64,000 bases of DNA, from positions 1-64,000 of the forward strand of contig DATENU010000010.1 in NCBI GenBank assembly GCA_035274845.1, in the 5' to 3' direction. This DNA comes from Chthoniobacterales bacterium. Its GTDB lineage: Bacteria > Verrucomicrobiota > Verrucomicrobiia > Chthoniobacterales > UBA10450. Numbering within the stretch: the stretch's first letter is position 1; each line of letters begins with the position of its first letter. Positions 24,469 to 32,700 of this stretch are shown here, piece by piece. Under the pieces are notes generated by a model, which was not told where the DNA came from, did not search any database, and saw only the letters and a program-made list of their open reading frames with translations. Both the position numbers and the translations under genes were made by a program.

Positions 24469-24852
24469 ATGAGATCCTCGTCCGCTTCGGTCTTGAAACC
24501 GCAATGTCCCTCACGAGTAGTCCTCGACCGGATCGCGGACAAATGGACCGCGCTCATTATCCACGTCCTCGCGAACGGAACCCAGCGCTACGCCGAGTTG
24601 CGCAGGGCCATCGGGGGGATTTCCCAAAAGATGCTGACCCAGACGCTCCGCAGCCTGGAACGTGACGGCCTGGTTCTGCGCAAAGTTCATCCGGTCGTTC
24701 CGCCGAAGGTTGAGTATTCTCTGACCCGGCTGGGCCGAACCCTGATCGATCCGTTGCACGCGCTCTGCCGATGGTCGGAGCGACATCTTCCCGAGTTGCA
24801 AGCGAACCGCGATCGCGCCCAGACCAGTTCGCAAAACGCAGTCGCGAATTAG
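24469..24852 (+). CDS. HxlR-family winged-helix transcriptional regulator
   Basis: 127 aa. The HxlR core starts at about residue 13 (CPSRVVLDRIADKWTALIIH) and continues with RYAELRRAIGGISQKMLTQT, LRSLERDGLVLRKVHPVVPP and KVEYSLTRLGRTLIDPLHAL, covering the whole MarR-like winged helix. HxlR proteins are small dimeric DNA-binding regulators that often respond to reactive electrophiles or redox signals. It is followed 18 nt later by an uncharacterised gene that it may regulate. Confidence 0.88.
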   Translation: MRSSSASVLKPQCPSRVVLDRIADKWTALIIHVLANGTQRYAELRRAIGGISQKMLTQTLRSLERDGLVLRKVHPVVPPKVEYSLTRLGRTLIDPLHALCRWSERHLPELQANRDRAQTSSQNAVAN

Positions 24853-24870
24853 TCAGCGTTCGCTCTCTTG

Positions 24871-25497
24871 ATGACGAAACGCGTTTTCCTTCTCTCGCCG
24901 GCGTATGCGGGCGGGGAACGTGCCCGGATGATCATGAGCGAGCGAGCGCAGTTCGAACTGGCGCGCCGCTTGCGAAGCGAAAAACCTCCAACGCTCGGGG
25001 AAGTCTTTGCGTTTCTGAGCGGGCTCTATTTTCGAGGCAAGCTCGCCTATGCGAATGCGTTCGCGCCACCCCGCGCCCGCGGGTCGGCTATTCTCGTGAT
25101 TACCCCAACCCGGGGTCTTGTCCCGGCGGTGGCACCTATTGGCCTGGCGGACCTCCAGGAGTTCGCCGGCGTGGACATCGACGCGGCCGACCCGCGTTAT
25201 CGAGAACCGCTCGAGCGCGACGTAAAGCAACTCGCGAAGAAATTATCGCCGAGAGGCGAGGTCGTGCTGCTCGGAAGCGTGGCGACGGGAAAGTATGTCG
25301 ATGTGCTGCTCGAACATTTCGGGCTCCGGCTTCGGTTCCCGGCTGATTTTGTTGGACGTGGCGACATGAGCCGGGGTGGGTTGCTGCTCCGTTGCGCGGT
25401 CGATGGGAACGAACTCCCTTACATCAGTGTTGCGGGCGCCGTGCGAAAAGGAAAGCGTCCGCCGAAGCTCGAGCCGCGAAGATATGGGAAGAAATGA
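24871..25497 (+). CDS. Uncharacterised conserved-looking protein between HxlR and DNA ligase
   Basis: 208 aa from ATG 24871 (a TTG immediately upstream is also possible). It begins VFLLSPAYAGGERARMIMSE, then has LGEVFAFLSGLYFRGKLAYA, ILVITPTRGLVPA, VVLLGSVATGKYVDVLLEHF near residues 130-150 and FPADFVGRGDMSRGGLLLR. The alpha/beta pattern and complete length point to a real soluble enzyme-like protein. I cannot name the fold. The Gly-rich VATGK is too loose to be a P-loop. It is 18 nt downstream of the HxlR regulator and 115 nt upstream of the DNA ligase. Confidence 0.65.
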   Translation: MTKRVFLLSPAYAGGERARMIMSERAQFELARRLRSEKPPTLGEVFAFLSGLYFRGKLAYANAFAPPRARGSAILVITPTRGLVPAVAPIGLADLQEFAGVDIDAADPRYREPLERDVKQLAKKLSPRGEVVLLGSVATGKYVDVLLEHFGLRLRFPADFVGRGDMSRGGLLLRCAVDGNELPYISVAGAVRKGKRPPKLEPRRYGKK

Positions 25498-25608
25498 CGA
25501 ATTCCCGAATGACGAATGACGAACTAGTGACGAAGGCAGAACGGGGGATCAGCCATTCGTCATTCACGCATTCACTCGTCATTCGTCATCCGTCATTCGT
25601 CATTTGCA
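25493..25608. repeat. Inverted arrays of a 7-bp unit between the hypothetical and ligase genes
   Basis: From the stop codon of the upstream gene the + strand carries imperfect tandem copies of CGAATGA (25493-25533), and then their reverse complement TCATTCG (25557-25608). Together they could fold into a long imperfect hairpin. The unit length matches the unrelated heptamer array in trpC. Confidence 0.7.
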
Positions 25609-25612
25609 CTAA

Positions 25613-26629
25613 ATGAAGCCGCCCATCACTCCCATGGAGGCCCGCTCCGTCGACGAAATTCCCACCGGCGACGAATGGCAATACGAGCCGAAGTGGGACG
25701 GCTTTCGCTGTATCGCTTTTCGTGATGGCAAAGAAGTTTTCCTCCAATCGAAAGCTGGCCAGCCGCTCGCGCGTTATTTTCCCGACGTCGTCGAAGCGCT
25801 CCGTCAGCTGCCGGCAAAGCGCTTCGTAATCGACGGCGAGCTGGCCATTCCAATCGGCGGCGCGCTTTCTTTCGATGAGCTGCAGCTCCGGCTCCATCCC
25901 GCGGCCAGCCGCGTCCAAAAACTCGCGGCCGCCCATCCAGCGCTTTTCATCGTGTTCGATCTGCTTGCGGGCACCGACGACAAACCGCTGCTAGCTCAGC
26001 CCCTGCGCGAACGGCGAAAGCAGCTCGAGACGTTTGCGCGCCAGAATTTCAAGGCGAAGAGCACGATCCGGCTTTCCCCCGCGACCACCGATTTAAGGAA
26101 GGCGAAAAAGTGGTTCGACAAGACAGGTGGCGATCTGGACGGCGTGATCGGAAAATTGATCGACGCGCCCTACGCCTCCGGCGAGCGGACCGCAGTCGTC
26201 AAAGTAAAACAAGTGCGCACCGCTGACTGCGTGATCGGCGGTTTCCGCTACGCGACCGGAGCGCGCGTAATCGGATCGCTCCTGCTTGGGCTTTATGACG
26301 ACGATGGCTTGCTTCATCACGTCGGGTTCACGTCCGCGTTCAAAGCGAGCGAACGGAAAGCGCTCACGAAGAAATTCGAGGCGCTGAAAAAGCCGCCCGG
26401 CTTTACCGGCAACGCTCCCGGAGGCCCGAGCCGTTGGAGCACAGAACGTTCGGCCGAATGGGAACCGGTCAATCCGAAGATCGTCGTCGAAGTGACCTAT
26501 GATCATTTTACCGGCGGGCGGTTCCGGCATGGAACGAAGATTGTGCGTTATCGTCCCGACAAGGCGCCGCGCCAATGCACGATGGACCAGGTCGAGCACC
26601 GCGAAGGCAAATCGCTGGCATTGCTGTAA
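25613..26629 (+). CDS. ATP-dependent DNA ligase (LigC/LigD-ligase-domain type)
   Basis: 338 aa. The nucleotidyltransferase motif I is YEPKWDGFRCIAF, with the AMP-accepting lysine K27. Motif III is ALFIVFDLLAG (about 100-110), motif IV GDLDGVIGKL (about 175-184) and motif V RTAVVKVKQVRTADCVIGGF (about 193-212). The remainder, ending FRHGTKIVRYRPDKAP, is the OB-fold domain. It lacks the polymerase and phosphoesterase domains of full LigD, so it resembles the standalone LigC group used in repair. No ku gene is present in the window. Confidence 0.9.
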   Translation: MKPPITPMEARSVDEIPTGDEWQYEPKWDGFRCIAFRDGKEVFLQSKAGQPLARYFPDVVEALRQLPAKRFVIDGELAIPIGGALSFDELQLRLHPAASRVQKLAAAHPALFIVFDLLAGTDDKPLLAQPLRERRKQLETFARQNFKAKSTIRLSPATTDLRKAKKWFDKTGGDLDGVIGKLIDAPYASGERTAVVKVKQVRTADCVIGGFRYATGARVIGSLLLGLYDDDGLLHHVGFTSAFKASERKALTKKFEALKKPPGFTGNAPGGPSRWSTERSAEWEPVNPKIVVEVTYDHFTGGRFRHGTKIVRYRPDKAPRQCTMDQVEHREGKSLALL

Positions 26630-26633
26630 GCCT

Positions 26634-26713
26634 GTAGCCGCTTCGCTGTGCGAAGCGCGAGAGCCGACTTCATTATTTGCCGAGCGCCGCGTCGCCCACA
26701 GGGCGACGGCTAC
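26634..26713. repeat. REP-like doublet with GTAG feet between convergent genes
   Basis: Two inverted hairpins face each other. The left one is GTAG at 26634-26637 then a perfect 8-bp stem CGCTTCGC-TGT-GCGAAGCG (26639-26657). The right one on the minus strand is GTAG (26710-26713) then CGTCGCCC-TGT-GGGCGACG (26690-26708). Foot, stem length and TGT loop are shared, although the stems differ. Lying between the convergent ligase and tonB genes, it could serve as a bidirectional terminator. Confidence 0.85.
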
Positions 26714-26719
26714 AGAAGA

Positions 26720-27535
26720 TCATTTGTTTGCGTTCAGCTCGAAATCGATCTTCACCTCGTGATATTTTTTCTGCGTCAACCCTTCCGGCAAGGGATCGAC
26801 GTGCGTCACCCGCTGGGAAATCGCGGCGACAGATTCATCGACCGCTACATTTCCCGACGGCTTCACGATGGCGAACTTCGAGACCCGGCCGTCTTTCTCG
26901 ATCCGAATCTGCACGATCGTCGACATCTTCACCCCGGTGGCGACGATGCTCATCGGCTGGTCCCATTCCCTGTAAAAGCGATCGTGCAGCATCGCTCCAT
27001 ACCAGGCGAACTCGGACGGCTGGCTGGTCGAGTTGCCGGACCCTTTGTCTGCGCCTTCTTTTTTGTCAGCGCTCTGATTTGAAGACGAACTTGCCTCTTT
27101 TTTGGGCGGGGCCGGCTTTTTCTCGGCAGCGGCTTTGGGCGAAGGTTTCGGGGTTGCCTTGGGCTCGGCGTGTTTTTTCGGCGTTGCCTTCGGGCTCGGC
27201 GATGGCGACGGCTTGGGAGAGTTCTTCGGGGAGGGACTTGGAGTCGGACTCGGCTTCGGGGCAATGGTCGCAGTCGCCGTGGGCGACGGCATTTGGATCT
27301 CGCTTTTGAACCGCGCCGGGCTCGACGACTCCGAGTGTTCCACAGGCGCCACCGTCGCCTCCGGCGTACTCCGAGGTTCCGCCGCGGCCGCGACTTCGCC
27401 GCTCATCCAAACCACATTTTGCAAATTCGCCCGCGGCTCCTCCCGGCTCCCACGCGCCAACGCCAGCAGGATCGCCAGATGAGCTACCGCGACAAGGGCG
27501 ACGTTCCTCCAGAAGCGCCGGTCCCGAGGCATCAC
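26720..27535 (-). CDS. tonB: TonB-family energy transducer
   Basis: 271 aa. A basic N-terminus and one membrane helix (about 8-26, NVALVAVAHLAILLALARG) anchor it in the inner membrane. Residues about 85-165 are a periplasmic spacer of Pro/Ser/Lys/Thr repeats (PSPSPKNSPKPSPSPSPK and similar). The C-terminal domain (about 185-265) reads STIVQIRIEKDGRVSKFAIV with VDESVAAISQRV, a TonB/TolA C-terminal fold. The start overlaps the exbD stop (ATGA), so exbB-exbD-tonB is a translationally coupled operon powering outer-membrane uptake. TolA is the alternative name. Confidence 0.85.
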   Translation of the reverse strand: MMPRDRRFWRNVALVAVAHLAILLALARGSREEPRANLQNVVWMSGEVAAAAEPRSTPEATVAPVEHSESSSPARFKSEIQMPSPTATATIAPKPSPTPSPSPKNSPKPSPSPSPKATPKKHAEPKATPKPSPKAAAEKKPAPPKKEASSSSNQSADKKEGADKGSGNSTSQPSEFAWYGAMLHDRFYREWDQPMSIVATGVKMSTIVQIRIEKDGRVSKFAIVKPSGNVAVDESVAAISQRVTHVDPLPEGLTQKKYHEVKIDFELNANK

Positions 27536-27951
27536 TTGTTCGACTCTGCTTTCGTGGCGATTCCCACCTTGCTGATTTGCGCGCGCTGGAGCGCGTCCAT
27601 GAGCGTGATCAACTTTTGCACCGGCAGTTCGCGGTCGGGACGAATCACGATCGCCACCTCCGGGTTCGCCTTCTTTAATTCCAACAGCCGCGCGACCAGA
27701 TCCGCCGCCGTGACGGCTCTGTCGTTGAGCTTCATTGCCTCGTGGCGGTCGATGGAAATCGTTTGAACCTGGCCGGCCTTCACTGGCGCATTAGTGGCGC
27801 CGCTGGAGGGAATAATCAGGTTGACGCTGTTCTCGAGGAGCGGCGTCGTGATCATGAAAATGATCAGGAGCACAAACGCCAGGTCGAGCAGCGGCGTGAT
27901 GTTGATCTCGGAAAGGGTCGAGAGATTTTGCCGTTGAGAGTAGCGCCTCAT
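27532..27951 (-). CDS. exbD: ExbD/TolR biopolymer transport protein
   Basis: 139 aa. The N-terminal helix EINITPLLDLAFVLLIIFMI (about residues 17-36) contains the conserved Asp that carries protons through the ExbB channel, in the context PLLD. The periplasmic domain ends with VAIVIRPDRELPVQKLITLM and KVGIATKAE, as in the family. It overlaps both neighbours by 4 nt. It uses the proton-motive force to energise the TonB-type protein. Confidence 0.92.
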   Translation of the reverse strand: MRRYSQRQNLSTLSEINITPLLDLAFVLLIIFMITTPLLENSVNLIIPSSGATNAPVKAGQVQTISIDRHEAMKLNDRAVTAADLVARLLELKKANPEVAIVIRPDRELPVQKLITLMDALQRAQISKVGIATKAESNK

Positions 27952-28703
27952 CGCCGCAGCTCCATTTCACGCACCGAATGGTCCACGTACTTATGCTCGA
28001 ACTCCGAGGCCAGCTCCGCGGCGAAGTTGTCCATCTCCACGATGATCCCGCGGATGCTCGTAACTAAAAAATTGTAACCGAACATGGCCGGGATCGCGAC
28101 ACAGAGCGCCGTCACGGTGGTGATCAACGCCCCCGAAATACCAGGAGCCATTGTTGTCAGGTTTGGCGAACCGGCGACCGCCACATCGGTAAACGTGTCC
28201 ATCACTCCCCAGACGGTGCCGAGCAATCCCAGAAAAGGCGCGCCGCTCACCGCCGTAGCGAGCAGGATCATCTGCGATTCCAATTTGAGCGCGGTCTCGC
28301 CGACCGCGCGTTCCATGGCGGCGTTGACCGCGTGCATTTGGGCGGGCGCAATTTTCTCGGCGATACCGAGACGTGCCTTGAAGGTTTCGTCCACCTCCGC
28401 GGAGCCGAGCAATTGGAAGGTCATTTCCTCGCAACCGGCCTGGTAAACATTGAAAAGCGGAGCGCCCGGGAAATTCGCGCGGTTCTCAAAGAGGCGGAGC
28501 GGCTGGCGGTCCTTGCGAAACGAGGATCGGAAACGCGCGGTCTGCTTCCGGGCGAATTGGATCACCCGCAGTTTCGTGATCATGATCGACCAGCTGAAAA
28601 CCGAGACCACCGCGAGGAGCGACAGGACGATTTTCCCGGCGATGGTCGAGTGCTCGAACGCGAAAGTAAGGCCACCGGTCGCGAGGATGATCGGAAGAAG
28701 CAT
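27948..28703 (-). CDS. exbB: ExbB/TolQ/MotA-family proton channel
   Basis: 251 aa from ATG 28703. A TTG three codons upstream is an alternative start. Three membrane helices are visible (about 16-38; about 137-160, LATAVSGAPFLGLLGTVWGV; about 178-205, ISGALITTVTALCVAIPAMF), matching the conserved pore-lining segments of the family. A cytoplasmic loop lies between the first two. With ExbD it forms the inner-membrane motor. The gene heads the coupled exbB-exbD-tonB set and follows lgt by 66 nt. Confidence 0.92.
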   Translation of the reverse strand: MLLPIILATGGLTFAFEHSTIAGKIVLSLLAVVSVFSWSIMITKLRVIQFARKQTARFRSSFRKDRQPLRLFENRANFPGAPLFNVYQAGCEEMTFQLLGSAEVDETFKARLGIAEKIAPAQMHAVNAAMERAVGETALKLESQMILLATAVSGAPFLGLLGTVWGVMDTFTDVAVAGSPNLTTMAPGISGALITTVTALCVAIPAMFGYNFLVTSIRGIIVEMDNFAAELASEFEHKYVDHSVREMELRR

Positions 28704-28769
28704 GTGCGCCAACTCGCCGAATTAATACGGGAGTTTTCCCGAAAGGGAAAGTTGCTTCGCGAAGCGACC

Positions 28770-29711
28770 CTATTTTTTCAACGCCCGCGGATAGCTGGGA
28801 TTACGCCGCGCCACGACGATAAAGCCGATGCCGATCGCGATGGTGAAAAACGAAAAGAATTGTCCGCGTGTAAACATGCCGACGAGCGGCGCGTCCGGTT
28901 CCCGAAAGTTTTCGACAATGATTCGCAGCACCGAATAGCAAATCAGGAAAAGGCCGGTGATAAACCCGTTCGGGGTCCGGAAGCGGGTGCGGACAACCCA
29001 GAGGATCGCGAAGAGAACCACGCCTTCCAAGAGTCCTTCGTAGATTTGGGAGGGATGGCGCGGCGAAAGGATCGGGCGGAGCGCGTCGGCAAGGTGCGGA
29101 TTGGCACGAACGTTTTCGATTATCGATTCGATCGATTTCAAGGAGGGATCGACCTCCTGGGCTGCAGCGAGAGCGCGCGCCCCCTGGTCGCCGCTAGCCG
29201 AGTCGAGCAATTCTTTGGGAAACTGGACCGCCCAGGAAACCGCCGTGATCCGCCCATAAAGCTCGCCGTTGATGAAGTTCGCCATTCGGCCGAGGAACAA
29301 GCCGATCGGCGCGACCACGCAAAGGTTATCGCCGGGATTGGTCCAGGGAAGCTTGTGCCGGCGCGAATAAATCAGGGTGAAGAGGACAACGCCGATGATC
29401 CCGCCATGACTGGACATCCCGCCTTCCCACACCCGCAAAATCGAGAGCGGATCGCGAAGCATCTCCGGTTTGTAAAACAGGACGTAGCCGATCCGGCCGC
29501 CGATCATGACCCCGAAGAAAGCGACCCAGGTCACGAAATCGCCGAGCGCGGCTACGGGCAAATCGAGATAACCCCGCCGTGCCAGGACCCGGAGCAGCAG
29601 GTAGGCAAAAACGAACGCGAGCACGTAGGCCATCCCGTACCAGCGCGGCCCGACGTTGCCGGTGATGCGGAAGATGAACGGATCGAGATTGTGGACGTAG
29701 TAGGCGAACAT
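28770..29711 (-). CDS. lgt: Prolipoprotein diacylglyceryl transferase
   Basis: 313 aa from ATG 29711 (MFAYYVHNLDPFIFRI); an in-frame start at 29750 would add 13 basic residues. About seven membrane helices. The Lgt signature is present as GRMANFINGELYGRIT (about 165-180), and the SSHGGIIGV histidine motif lies near residue 105. The C-terminal YSVLRIIVENFREPD matches the family. It transfers diacylglycerol to the lipobox cysteine of lipoproteins in the inner membrane. An insertion-like segment at about 190-225 (ARALAAAQEVDPSLKSIESI) lengthens the periplasmic region slightly. Confidence 0.94.
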   Translation of the reverse strand: MFAYYVHNLDPFIFRITGNVGPRWYGMAYVLAFVFAYLLLRVLARRGYLDLPVAALGDFVTWVAFFGVMIGGRIGYVLFYKPEMLRDPLSILRVWEGGMSSHGGIIGVVLFTLIYSRRHKLPWTNPGDNLCVVAPIGLFLGRMANFINGELYGRITAVSWAVQFPKELLDSASGDQGARALAAAQEVDPSLKSIESIIENVRANPHLADALRPILSPRHPSQIYEGLLEGVVLFAILWVVRTRFRTPNGFITGLFLICYSVLRIIVENFREPDAPLVGMFTRGQFFSFFTIAIGIGFIVVARRNPSYPRALKK

Positions 29712-29766
29712 GCGAGAGGCGATCTTCCGCGAAGTTTTGCGAACGGGCAATAGCGCCGTCGCTCAA

Positions 29767-32700
29767 CTAAGCGGCCCGGGAGGAAACCTTCCGCCGCTTT
29801 GTTTTCAAGACGTCACGCAAAAATGGCGCCGTGCGGCTAACCCGGTTCTTTGCGACTTCCTCCGGCGTCCCGGTCGCCACCACCTCGCCGCCTTCCGCGC
29901 CGGCCTCCGGCCCCATGTCGACGATGTAATCGGCTTCGCCCATGATGGTGACGTTGTGCTCGATCACGATCACGGTGTTCCCTTCGTCCACCAGCCGATG
30001 AAGCACGTTTAGGAGCAACTCCACGTCGGCCATGTGAAGGCCGATCGTTGGTTCTTCCAAAAGATAAAGCGTCGATTTCGGTTTGCGCATTTTGCGGATC
30101 CGCTCGTTCTGGGCGCGTCCGATTCCGCGGGTTAATTCGATGGCCAGCTTCAGGCGCTGGGCTTCGCCGCCGCTCAAGGTGGGACTCGGCTGACCAAGCT
30201 TCAGGTAGCCAAGGCCGGTGTCGACCAGGAGCGAGAGCGGGCGCGCGATTTTCGGGTTGGCGGAAAAGAATGCCGCTGCCTGCTCGATCGTCATCTCCAT
30301 GACATCGCCGATGCTCTTTCCGTTGTAGAGCACTTCGAGGGTCTGCGCGTTGTAACGCCGGCCGCCGCAATCCTCGCACGGGACGTAACTGCTCGGGAGG
30401 AAACTCATCTCCAGCTTGATTGCCCCCTGGCCGGCGCAGCTTTCGCAACGCCCGCCTTCGGTGTTGAAAGAAAACCGGCTCGGCGAATAACCGCGCACCC
30501 GCGAGACCGGCAACTGGCCATACAACTTCCGAATCTCGTCGAAGACTTTGATGTAGGTCGCCGGAGTCGAGCGCGACGTCTTGCCGATGGGCGACTGGTC
30601 GACTTCATAAACCGTCTCGAACGCGTCAGCGCCGGAAATTTGAGAGATGAATTCCCGCTGGGCGTTTCGTTTGTCCTTTAGCGCTTCCTTCACGGCCGGG
30701 AGAAGAACAGAACGCATCAGGGTTGACTTGCCCGAGCCGGAAATGCCGGTGATGACTGATAGCCGGCCGACGGGAAACCGAACGTCGACATTTTTCAAAT
30801 TGTTCGCGCGCGCTCCGCGGATCTCGATCCACTGCTCGACTTCGGTTAACGATCGGCGCGCTGAGCGCGTCGGGTGACAAAGCGGGTTCTTCAGGCAGCG
30901 CCCCGTTTCGGAGCCGCCGTGTTTCTCGATGTCCGCCAGGGTCCCCTGCACAACGACTTCGCCGCCATGGAGGCCGGCTCCCGGGCCGAGATCGATAATA
31001 TGATCCGCGCGCCGCATCGTCTCCTCATCGTGTTCGACGATGACGAGTGAATTTCCTTTTTGGCGCAACGCCGTCAGCGTCTCGAGCAGACGCAGGTTGT
31101 CGCGCGGATGCAGGCCGATGGTCGGCTCGTCCAACACGTAGAGAACTCCGCGCAGATTCGAGCCAAGCTGCGCCGCCAACCGGATCCGCTGCGATTCTCC
31201 ACCGCTCAAGGTCTTCGCCGAGCGCCCAAGCGCGAGATAACCGAGACCGACGTTTTGCATAAAACGAAGCCGTTGCGAAATCTCCGGAACCAGATCGTCG
31301 GACACAGTCTTTGCGTTGCCGCGGAACCGCAGCTTGCCGATCAACCCCAACGCTTCGCCGGCCGAGAGCGCAGTAAAATTATCGATGGTCTGACCCTGAA
31401 GCCTTACGTGCCGCGCAATCGGGTTCAGCCGCGAGCCATGACAGGCCGGACAGGGCACCGCTTCCTCTTCGTCGATCCACTCCGACTCACGCTCGGCGGC
31501 GAGCTCGTTCTCGAGAACCGAATCTCCGGTGTCTTCGTTTCCGGTCTGTTTGTCGCGGTCCCAGATTTCGCCGAACCCGCCACATTCTTCGCAGGCGCCA
31601 TGGGGCGAGTTAAACGAAAAGAGGCGCGGATCGAGTTCTTCAAAGGCACGGCCGCATCCCGGGCAGCTCATCTCCGTGCTCATCACGGTCAGCCGATGTT
31701 TCGAATCGAGGAGATGAGCGGTGCCGCGGCCGATGTCGAGCGCGCGCTGGACGAGGTTGCGCGCCTTTAGGATTCGCCTGGCATCAATTGCTCCGACCAC
31801 GACATCGATGGTGTGCTCCTTGAAACGCTCCAGCTTGCGAAACTGCGCGACCGGAATCAGCTGGCCATCAACGAACAAGGTATCGAACCCCTGGCGCTCA
31901 GCCCAACGCGCGACGTCAGTGTGAAAGCCCTTCCGCGCCTTGACCAGCGGAGCGAGCACCTTGAGCGGTCCGCGTTTCACCGCCGTCTCGAGCTGCCGGA
32001 CGATGGCCGCGACGCTCTGTTTTTCAACGGGCAGGTCGCAATCTGGACAAAACTGTGTCCCGGTCTTGGCGAACAGGAGCCGGAGAAAATGATAAACTTC
32101 GGTCACGGTCGCAACGGTCGATTTGCCGCCGCCGCGGGTGACGCGTTGCTCGATGGCGACGCTCGGCGGCACGCCTTCGACCAGGTCGACATCCGGTTTT
32201 TCCAGTTGTTCGACGAACTGCCGGGCGTAGGGCGACATGCTATCGAGGAAACGCCGTTGCCCTTCCGCGAAAAGAATATCGAACGCGACCGTCGATTTGC
32301 CCGAGCCGCTTAATCCGGTGATCACCACCATCTGCTCGCGCGGGATGGCGAGAGAGATGTCTTTCAAATTATGCTCGCGGGCGCCGTGGATTTTGATGGC
32401 GTGATTTCTCTCGGGTAGGGTGGGCATCTTGCCCGCCGCGGCCGGCATCTTGCCGGGCGGAACTTCCGCGGCACGCAAAGCGAGAATCTCGTCGACCGCG
32501 ATCTCGAAAGGATATCGCCGCGAGACGCGGCGATCGGCGGGCGAGACGCCCACCCTACCCGAGAGAATTGGGCGCAGATATCTTCCGGTGTGCGACCCCT
32601 CGATTTTCGTAATCGCTTCCGGGGTTCCGGCAGCCACCAGCTGTCCGCCTTCGTCACCGGCTTCCGGCCCGAGATCGATGATCCAGTCGGCGCATTTGAT

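Noticed and set aside
28332..29753. 473-codon + strand frame opposite exbB and lgt
   Set aside because: It is antisense to the recognised Lgt and ExbB motifs. The sequence is extremely charged (Glu/Arg/Asp/His), the usual mirror image of membrane genes in GC-rich DNA.
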